This document shows, piece by piece, positions 55,716 through 64,000 of a stretch of DNA of 64,000 nucleotides (positions are counted from its first letter, which is position 1; every line of letters starts with the position of its first letter). The notes beneath the pieces are model-generated. The model ran no database searches and was not told the origin of the DNA. It was given only the letters and a program-made list of their open reading frames with translations. The translations under genes and the position numbers were made by a program. Source of the DNA: Papaver somniferum (Eukaryota > Streptophyta > Magnoliopsida > Ranunculales > Papaveraceae); NCBI RefSeq assembly GCF_003573695.1, contig NC_039362.1, positions 195,893,084 through 195,957,083 of the forward strand. The letters run 5' to 3'.

Positions 55716-58097
55716 ATGGATTCATCGAGGTTAGTTTTCTTTTTTCTTTCTTATAGGTTTTGATGAAATTGATCTTGCTTACTGCCTTATTTGATGTTGT
55801 TTATGTGATTCCCATACTGTTGTTATTTCAGCAAAAATGCCTCTAACACCAAATTTACGGTTCAGAACCCTAATATTTCCAAATCGCAGCATAAGGTTGT
55901 TGTAAACAAAAGAAAGTCTGCGGATCAGAAGGTGGTAAGAAACATTATTCTTTTCTAATAACAATATTGTTGCCTATATTTCTTTTCCGGATTGTGATTC
56001 GTAGGGTGATAAGGATGCCAACAAACCTCTCAAGAAATCTCGCCACCTCAAAACCGTTGAAACCTCTGTTCCATTTCACTTACTTATCCCTTCAAAATCT
56101 CCTGCGACATCTTCACAAGTTAAACCATTATCTCCAATTCTCGAAAAGGTTGCCTCAGATTTCATCCCTTCAACTGACCTTTCAATGATTGAAACCCCCC
56201 TTATTAATCCTTCTATGAATGAAATTTCTTCTCCTCCTATTGATAATGTTTCCCAATCTTTTATCATTGCCAGTTCTCTGCCTGAGCCTCTTCCTTTAAA
56301 TATTGCTTTCAAAGTTTTGTCTGAGGTTCTGGATGATGTTAAGAAGTCTCCCATTGATCCTGTCAAGTCTGGTATTTACGAAATTCTGATTAACTATTTT
56401 GGCTCTGACAGAGCTGCTTCGCAAACAACTTTTGAAAAAGAGGTTGAAACCTTGAATAAGAATCTCCAAATGATGACTTTAAAGTGTAATACTCTTCGTC
56501 TCGAAAATCAAAATCTCCAAAATGTTTTGTTGGATCGCGACAATCTTCGCAAGAAGAATGATGAACTGAGAGGTATGACTTCTTTATCTGTGTCTTCAAT
56601 TTGCCTTTCTAATGATTTTATCCTTTTCATATTTAATTATCCTTGAAATCCCTTTTTCGCATGTTAAGCCTTAAACCAGAAACGAATAATGGAGAGATAT
56701 CAATTTGAATCTGTTGTTGAAGAAGCCCGTGTTGATAAAGAGATTTTGACGGATCAATATAACCAATTAGATAACCTTTATTCATATTCTGTTGATCATA
56801 TAAATAATCTTACTAATGAAAATACCCAATTAGTTCAGAGGCAAAATTTATTAATTAATGAAATATCTCGCCTCTCTTATTCTTTAACTAAAGCTAATCT
56901 AGGAATAAAAACTTTATCAGATGAGAATAAAACTCTATCTCAAGAGAAGCGAACTTGTTTAAACAAGATGGCGATATCTTCGCAACAACTTAGCATCCTT
57001 CAGAAAGTATGTGATGACCAAGAACAATCTCTTCGCTCCTTAAGAAATGAACTTAAAGAAGTAACAGAGTCATCTATCGCTGAAACAGATACACTCATTC
57101 AAGGTAGAATAGCTTTAAGAGTAAAGGTGAACCAACTTAAAGAACAATATTCCAAATTAGAAGAATCCTATTCTTCACTTGCGAAGAAAAATGCCTTTCT
57201 TATTTCTAAAGAGAAAAATCTTCGATCTCGACTTAAAGGTTTAGTTGGAGATAAATTTGATGATGCGATGAATTGTTGGGAGAATAGTTGTTTGACCTTG
57301 ATTCAACACCTTATTTCGCAAAAGGAAGGTAGTCATAACAGTTTGACTGCCTTAACTATCTTTTCTTTGTCATACCTTTTTTGAGTTCTTCATCTTACTG
57401 AAATTTTGTATTCTACTTTTTCGCAGAGTCCTTGAAAAATCTTCATTCCTCCATTTCTGTTTTGGAGGCTAAATATGCCAAAATTCGCAAAGAAAATGCA
57501 CTACTCGTCTCTGTCCTTATTGGTTCTCGCGACCGAGCAGAAAGAATACTTGATTATCTTGCTTACTTTAAGGATATTCAAGATAGGAATCATCAGAGAG
57601 CACTTCTTCGTCAAGTTCATTTCCGGGCTGAAGTTCTTGTGAATGATATTTTATTGTCCAAATCTCTTCCTCCTACATCAATCGAACCTTTGGAAGTAGA
57701 TGATGATGAAATTCCTCGTCCTGCTGATAGTGATTATGATTATGAAAGTGGTGGAGAGAATAATCTTTTGGAAGATGAAGAAGAGATCCTTTCTAAGGAA
57801 ACAATTGCTGGTGCTAATCAAGATGGAAGCGAAAAAGAAATCCCTTCTAAAGAAGTAATTGCTGGCGATAATCAAGATGGTGGCGAAAAAGAAGTCCCTC
57901 TCAAAGAAATTATTGTTGGTGAAGATCAGAATCGAAATGAAGAAAAGACTGGCGATAATGAGAACATTGGCGAAGAGTTTCTTATCTGGTTCTATCTTCT
58001 TGAACTGTTTCATCTTTATTATTTCTTGCGAATAATATTCTTCAACCAACTTTGGAATTTATTTTCTCTTTTAATATTTTGCTGGCGAGAAAGATAA
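55716..58097 (+). CDS. Spliced antisense coiled-coil gene of element H, open reading frame intact
   Basis: Exons 55716-55729, 55832-55931, 56005-56572, 56669-57328 and 57427-58097; introns 102, 73, 96 and 98 bp, all GT..AG, and phases agree across every junction. Exon 2 could also end at 55934 (GTAAGA), which keeps the frame. The product is ~670 aa: MDSS start, basic N-terminus (KNASNTKFTV, KRKSADQK, KKSRHLKT), Ser/Pro-rich region, long coiled coil in exon 4 (NENTQLVQRQNLL, LSDENKTLSQEKRT), VGDKFDDAMNCWENSC, then an acidic tail with three ~18-residue repeats around EKEIPSKEVIAGDNQDG. The last ~35 codons read into normally untranslated sequence and are hydrophobic, unlike the end in B, so a late frameshift is likely. 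No domain recognised. It runs opposite to H's own pol. Confidence 0.75.
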
Positions 58098-59266
58098 TGC
58101 CTCTTGTTTAGTGATTCACATACTTTCCTCTCATTATATTTCTTGCGAGAAATGATATGTTATGAATACTTATGAATATTTTGTTTTGTCATGTGGTCTT
58201 ATTTTGCCTTCCTAATTAAAGGTCTTATTATGACACCTCTTGTTATTGCGACAAAATCGCAGGATGTCTTTGCATTTTCATGCAAAAACCCATTGATCTT
58301 GCCTTAACTTTTTCTTTTGTATTATTGCCTCTTTAGGATTGTTGCGACAATATGACAGGCCTAAATATTTTTGCGAAAATAAAGCCCTGTGACATTGTCG
58401 TCGTGCGACGAAATCGCAGGACGTCTTCGCACTTTCATGCGAAAATCCATTGATCTCGTCTTATCTTTCTCTTTAGTATTATTGCCTCTTCAGGATTGTC
58501 GCACAAATATGACAATCCTTAATACCCTTGCGAGTAAAAAAGCCTAATGACATTTGCGTCTTAATACACTTATCAGCTCCCTAATGGAGGGTGCCGCCCT
58601 TATCTCCACCCTGGTTGCCCCTTCAAGGAGGCGTACCTCTACCATACAAGGTTGGCTCCTCCCATCCGGTCTTAAAAACAACCAGTTTTTTTCGAAGCCT
58701 CTTATCCCTTTTACCTATATGGTTTATGGTTATGAGACTGCACCCTAAGTGGGGTTTTCTTTGGGCTGAGTGCAGTATAAGCCAAGACTTGTCAAGAATG
58801 GAAAGGTACGCGCCAGACGCCCCTGACACTCTTTACTCAACCGTGTACCTCGGCGCCTTGGTCAGATGCTGCACTCCTTGGGAGAATCCTTATTACCTTA
58901 GTCTCCCAACCTAAGTCATATGCTTAAGCTGAGAATCCAAGGTGCCTCTCCCGGATGGGCTTTATTGACCCCAAATCTCCATGACTCAGGTTCCGGTGGT
59001 AGTGTAGCCTTTCCCTGAGCCATGCAACAGGTACCCCCTTATATGACGTACTTTAGGTCTTACATTTGCCTCTTGCGAAATTTTATTCACGAACTAGGGT
59101 GTACGCCATAAAGGTTCGCCCCTTTATCTTTTGTCATTGTTCTATGATTATCTCTGCGAAAGTTTCGCATATCATGATCTTGTTTTGATGTGAATAATCT
59201 CGCAACTATTCTTTCATTGAATGTTTATTCGCAATCGTTTTGTTGCGTCATACATAACTTCTCAAA
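58098..59266. other. Untranslated block of element H
   Basis: Reverse complement of 32498-33667 in F, with no conserved ORF; the frames here are not shared with B or F. Confidence 0.7.
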
Positions 59267-59399
59267 GCTTCTTATGGATAATATCTCTTTAAGTACAATC
59301 TGTTCCATGGTCTGTCAAGTCTATGACCAATATCTCTACATTCTGGATCCATTAATTTATAAGCTCATGTCCCAACTATCTCCTTAATAATGTAAGGTC
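59267..59399 (-). pseudogene. Integrase C-terminus of element H
   Basis: Minus strand carries EIVGTxAY-like, MDP, RLDR and RYYP-stop segments matching 32380-32497 in F. It is broken by G at the GGACCTTACATC site. Confidence 0.8.
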
Positions 59400-59857
59400 T
59401 GTAAGATCAGAATCTCGCAACAGTTATGTCTCAGCGAAGTTAACAATGGCATTGCATAAAAGCGTCGCAGAACAATTTCAGAAACGACATCAGCAAGGAT
59501 CATGAGAAAGATGTGATAATCTCGCGAAGATTAGAAAGCTTGTGAAGTCAACATTTTTAAGGTTGCGAGAATGTCGCAAACCATATCCGAAAATAAAGGA
59601 CATATTAGCTGTCATCCACTAGGTATTTCCCTTATAAATAGTCATTCGAGTTGTAAAGGAGGGAGAGATCTTTTTTGAGTGAGAGACAAGTAAATAGGAG
59701 AGAGAAAGTTGAGAGTAGAGATCATTCTTGATTTCTTCATTTTCCTTGTAAGAATATTCAGAAATTAATCAATAAAATTAAGAGTGTAAACCTAAAAATG
59801 AGCTGATCAATGATAAAATCATACGAGGGGTGTATTGTAGGATTTCCTGCAACTACA
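59400..59857 (+). repeat. 5' LTR of element G
   Basis: 458 bp, TGTAAGATCAGAATC to CTGCAACTACA, with TATAAATAG near 59633. Its second half defines the type also seen in F's 3' LTR. Confidence 0.92.
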
Positions 59858-59860
59858 TAA

Positions 59861-59877
59861 TGGCGCTAGAAACAGGG
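59861..59877 (+). promoter_or_regulatory. Primer binding site of element G
   Basis: TGGCGCTAGAAACAGGG, 3 nt after the LTR. Confidence 0.85.
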
Positions 59878-59901
59878 AGATTGAAGATCGAAAGTTGAAG
59901 A

Positions 59902-61602
59902 TTGTTGATTGAGAAAATTCAAATCAAGAAAGTGATTAAACAAATCAGTGAATCAGTTAGAGGAAAGATGAATAGAATTAATGAAAATGGCAAAAAATTG
60001 GAGTGTAATACGATAACAAAAAGCTTGGTTAATGAATTCCATGAAAACATCAAAAGAAGAATACATAAACGAAATTTTGAAGGAAATAAAATTATGGCGG
60101 TAGAAAAAATTTCACCTTTGAAAGATTGGGAAAAGCAAAGAATTGTGTTCATGGCAGAAGAAATACCAAAAGAAAATTTGAATCATACATCTCCATTGGT
60201 CGTCACAGTGCCTATTACACGAAAAGAGAAGGATACATCAATAAAATCCACAGGAGAATGGATGTTGAACAAAACTTTAATTGATGCAGGAAGTTCAGTT
60301 GATATAATGTTTTATCATGCATTTCGGGGAACGGGATTTAAAGATGAAGAAATGTCCAATTCAACATATTTTGTTCACGGCTTTGGAAAATCCACAACAA
60401 AACCTAAAGGAGAAATAGTGGTAAGAATTCCACTTGGAGAAATCGAAACACATGTGACATTGTGCGTGGTGGATATGGAATCGCCATATAATATGTTATT
60501 AGGTGTGGTATCAACGTTGCATCAATGTATTAAATTCCCCACTCCAAGTGGAATATGTGAAATCAAAGGAGATGTTGATAATGCGAAATTATGTCATCAA
60601 ATTGAAGTAAGGCGTTATGAAGAACAAGCAAAAAGGAAACAATTTCGCAGAAAATTGGTAAAGGAAGCAAAGAAGGAAGAAGAATTTAGAGTATATATGA
60701 TAAGGGAGAAAGAAGGCAAAGGAATACCGAGCGAAATTTCGGAAGAAGGAGAAGGATTCATAAAAGCAATTAAAGAACCCACACCAATGGGAGAACCTAA
60801 ACCCAGTTACACTGCCGCAGAACTAACAAAAGAAATAAATGTTGGGACTGAAGAGGAGCCTCTAGTGTTGAGAATTGGAACCAAAATGGATATAGAAGAA
60901 GAAAGAACTGTCAATTTACTTCGAGAATATAAAGATATTTTCGCAGGAAACATGGATGAGATACCAGGAATAGATCCAACAATTGCTTGCCATAGACTGG
61001 ATATTAACAAAAATGTGAAACCATTTAAACAGAGAATAAGAAAAATCGCAACAACTTACCATTCCCAAATAGAAGAAGAATTACAGAAAATGATGGAGGC
61101 AGGAATTATAAGAGAAGCTAAATACCCAGAATGGATAGCGAATATGGTCATTGTCCCAAAGAAAAACAAGGGAATCAGGATTTGCATAGTTTTCACTGAT
61201 TTGAACAAAGCTTGCCCTAAAGATAGTTTTCCGTTACCCGATATTCCTCAAATGGTGGAATCTGCAGCAGGAAATGATAGGGTATCATCTTTAGATGGGT
61301 ACAAAGGGTATAACCAAATTCCTCTCGCTGAAGAAGATCAAGAACATACTTCTTTCTTTGCTCCTAGAGGTTTATATTGTTATACGAAAATGCCATTTGG
61401 TTTGCGAAATGCGGGAGCAACATATCAAAGAATGGTAGAGAAGGTGTTCGCAAAGTGGATACACAAAACATTAGAAGTATATGTGGATGACATGTTGGTA
61501 AATAGTAAGGAAGCTAAGGACCATGTACAAGACTTGAGGGAGATTTTTGAACAAATGCGGCAATATAACATTAAACTGAATCCCGAGAAGTGTACTATTT
61601 GA
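59902..61602 (+). pseudogene. pol of element G, first part: protease and RT (566 codons open)
   Basis: The best preserved frame in the family. It starts 25 nt after the primer site with a linker of ~115 residues, then the protease (LIDAGSSVDIMFYHAF, near residue 130), RT with ICIVFTDLNKACPKDSFPLP (the usual Asp of IDF is Val), GYNQIPLAEEDQEHT, KMPFGLRNAGATYQRMV and YVDDMLV. There is no capsid or zinc-knuckle gag sequence. An in-frame 27-bp gap after NMLLG removes the RPWIHAIKA block found in B, F and H. It ends at a GGA to TGA change after EKCTI, then continues in frame as 61603-63937. Confidence 0.9.
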
Positions 61603-64000
61603 GTTGCATCGGGAAATTTTGTAGGTTACATTGTATCAAAGGAAGGAATATAGGTTGATCCGGAAAAAGTGCAAGCAGTTCGTGACATGCCAACACCAGC
61701 AACAATAAAAGATGTACAAAAGTTGAATGGGCTTCTAGCTTCACTGGGGAGATTCATTTCGTGATCATCAGACAAATGCAAATATTTTTTCGATATACTT
61801 AAGAAGGGTGCGAAATTTAAATGGAGTGATGAATGTGAAAAGTCTTTTCAAGGAATCAAAGAACATCTTATGAATACAACTATCTTACAAAAGGCAGAAC
61901 CAGGAGAAGAATTATTGATTTACCTTGCGACAACGTCGCATGCATGAAGTGTTGTATTATTGCTAATAGATGCAGGAGTGGAGAAACTCATTTATTACAT
62001 TAGCAAAACTTTTAATACCGCATAGAAGAATTACTCAAAAATTGAAAAGTTGATCTTAGCATTAGTTTATGCATCATTTAAGCTCCGCATATATTTTCAA
62101 GCACACAAGATAAGGGTATTAACAAAAGTACCAATTGAATCAGTGATGAAGAATTCTAAAAGATCAGGAAGGGTAGAGAGATGGAATGCACAAGTAGGCC
62201 ATTTTGATATTAAATATGAAGTTTTATCTTCACCAAAATCACAAGTTGTTGCGGATTTCTTGGCAGAATTTCCTATAGAAGAAGATGAAGCAGTAAAATA
62301 AATGATGGACGTAGAAGACGAACATGGAGATCCAAAAGATTTATTAACAGAACCAAATAGATGGGAAATATTGGTAGATGGATCATCAAATGGAGAAGGA
62401 AATGGAGTTGGAATTGTATTAATTTCGCCAGAAGGAATAAAGATGGATTTTTCATTCAGGTTGGAATTTGAATCCACTAATAATGAAACAGAATATGAAG
62501 TTGTGATACATGCATTAAAATTCGCAATAGAAATGAAACTAGAAAATGCCAGGATCACTAGTGATTCGCAGCTAGTTATTCGCCAAATAAAAGGAGAATA
62601 TACTACAAATGAACCATCCCTGAAGAAACGCAAGAAAATGGTTGAGGAATTGTCAAGGAAAATCCCAAAAATAAAATGGAGGCACATTTCAAGAAAGGAT
62701 AATAGACTCGCAGACGCTTTTGCTTTCATCTCAAGTATGATGACATATCCAACTGCGAGATGCATAAAAATACAAACACTTCTGTCACCATCAGTCAATA
62801 AAGAAGAGGAAGATATGGATGTGATGGTCATAGATAATGAAAAATAAGAACAAATAAATAATGTCGCAGACTGGAGAATGGATCTTCACGCATATTTGGC
62901 GAAAGGAGAAACACCAAGAAATAGATTGGAAACACACAAGTTAAAAATCCGAGCAACGAATTATGAATTAAGAGATGGGTTGTTATACCGAAAATATTTT
63001 AGTGGACCATCACTCAGATGTTTGACACGAGAGGAAGGAGAAAAGGTGCTGAAAATGTTACATAGTGGAGACGCTGGCAATCATAGTGGAGGAACATCTT
63101 TGGCACATAGAGCAAAAATGCAAGATTACTACTGGCCATACATGCATGAAGATGTAAAACAAATATCAAGACGTTGCGAAGATTGTCAGCGGCATGGAAA
63201 GAAGATACATGCATCAGGAACACCATTGTCATCTTCAACCAGTGTGTGGCCCTTTGGAAAATGGGGCTTAGATATTGTGGGGTCATTTTTACCAGGAACT
63301 GGACAAAGAAGATACTTAATAGTCGCAACAGATAATTTCAAAATATGGACAGAAGTGAAGGAAGTACAACATATTCGCGACAAAAGATATTTTTACATTC
63401 GTATTCGAAAATATCATTTGCAGATTCGGAATTCCTGCACATTTGGTATCTGATAATGGGAAACAGTTTGAGGGGCAGAACATAGAAATGTTACTCAATG
63501 CATTTAAGATAAAATGTGGAAAGTCCACTCCTTTATATCCACAGGCTAATGGGCAAGTAGAAGCAACAAATAAAATAATTGCAGATATATTAAAGAAGAA
63601 ATTAGAAGGACATCACAGATCATGGTGTGAACAAGTACATAATACAGTATGGGCTTATAATACAACTAGAAGAGAAGCTACTGGAATGTCACCTTTTTGT
63701 TTAACAAATGAAGTGGAAGCGGTGTTACCAACAGAAGTTGTTATTCCGACAACGAAAAGAGAAGCTTGGGAGAAAAATCTTAGTGCGGGTTTAATTCTAA
63801 ACAAACTTGATGAATTAGAAGAAAAAAGAGAAAAAGATTTACAACATATGGAGAATTACCAGCGAAGATTGGATCGAGAATATAATAAACGTGTCAAAAT
63901 ACGTGAATTTCAACCAGGAGATTTAGTTCTGCGATAAACACCAATATATCAGCGAGAAAATGGTGGAAAATTAGCGAAAAAATGGGATGACCTTACATCA
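61603..64000 (+). pseudogene. pol of element G, second part: RNase H, second RNase H, integrase
   Basis: Continues through RNase H (IYYISKTFNTA), the Tat-type second RNase H (WEILVDGSSNGEGNGVGIVL, 62365-62530; TNNETEYEVVIHALKFA) and integrase: zinc-binding H-H (HSGDAGNHSGG) and C-C (CEDCQRHGKKIH) intact, GLDIVGSF, VSDNGKQF, NGQVEA with the three acidic residues. Stops at about 61602, 61650, 61764, 61947, 62026, 62299, 62845 and 63936, and a 1-bp insertion near 63387. The window ends in the integrase C-terminus. Confidence 0.92.

Larger units (their letters stand above)
55284..59399 (-). mobile_element. Element H, 3' internal part in minus orientation
   Basis: Right of the LTR in plus orientation: TCTTGCCTCTTCTC (complement of the purine tract), antisense-gene region on the plus strand, the conserved untranslated block (58098-59266) and the end of integrase (59399-59267, minus; ends RYYP-stop). 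It stops where G is inserted. Confidence 0.88.
59400..64000 (+). mobile_element. Element G: gag-less Tat-lineage retrotransposon (runs off window)
   Basis: 5' LTR, primer site and nearly all of pol are present; the untranslated block, antisense gene (if any) and 3' LTR lie beyond 64000. Left flank AGGTC (59395-59399) should be half of the target duplication. Confidence 0.92.

Noticed and set aside
1..64000. tRNA or rRNA genes
   Set aside because: I saw no cloverleaf with conserved A/B box words and no rRNA sequence; GC-rich spots are primer binding sites or tandem repeats.

Overview
This window is repeat-dense plant nuclear DNA. Only one conventional host gene is well supported: a two-exon kinase-like gene on the minus strand at 40721-42812. 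Almost everything else is transposable elements, mostly Ty3/gypsy LTR retrotransposons, with Mutator-like (MULE), LINE and other non-LTR remnants. Eudicot origin follows from the kinase family, the Tat and Athila-type retroelements and the AT-rich composition. I suspect Ranunculales or Papaveraceae from remembered similarity of the 48.8-52.4 kb repeat, but that is a low-confidence inference.

Layout. 1-6.6 kb: 3' part of a Tat-lineage element J, with the end of an integrase, an antisense ORF, tandem arrays, a polypurine tract and the start of an LTR. 6.6-7.9 kb: pol remnant A (RT and RNase H), cut by the 5' LTR of element D (7.9-10.15 kb, resuming at 23.6-25.0 kb). Inside D lies C, a pol-less Athila-type element (about 10.15-23.6 kb). 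Inside C lies B (13880-21044, near-perfect 5-bp target duplication). 25.0-39.8 kb: MULE E, with a SANT-like ORF, a FAR1/MULE transposase and an OTU-protease domain. It is split by retrotransposon F (27742-36948, perfect AGGAT duplication). 39.8-44.3 kb: the host gene and its flanks. 44.35-53.4 kb: a 133-bp higher-order repeat, a retroposon with a 13-bp duplication, and a LINE ORF1 interrupted by an insert (15-bp duplication) that itself carries a 3.5-kb solo-LTR-like insertion (CTAGG duplication). 54.0-59.4 kb: element H in minus orientation, with one LTR shared by two partial internal regions. 59.4-64.0 kb: G, inserted into H's integrase and running off the window.

The most interesting system is the family shared by B, F, G and H. 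It is a Tat-lineage retrotransposon with protease, RT, RNase H, a second plant-type RNase H and integrase, but no gag between the primer binding site and the protease. Between pol and the 3' LTR, B, F and H carry on the opposite strand what looks like a separate gene: its own TATA box, five exons with conserved GT/AG sites and nearly identical intron lengths, encoding a roughly 630-670 aa coiled-coil protein with an acidic C-terminus. In H this antisense gene is fully open from ATG to stop. G's 3' end lies outside the window, so its copy cannot be seen.
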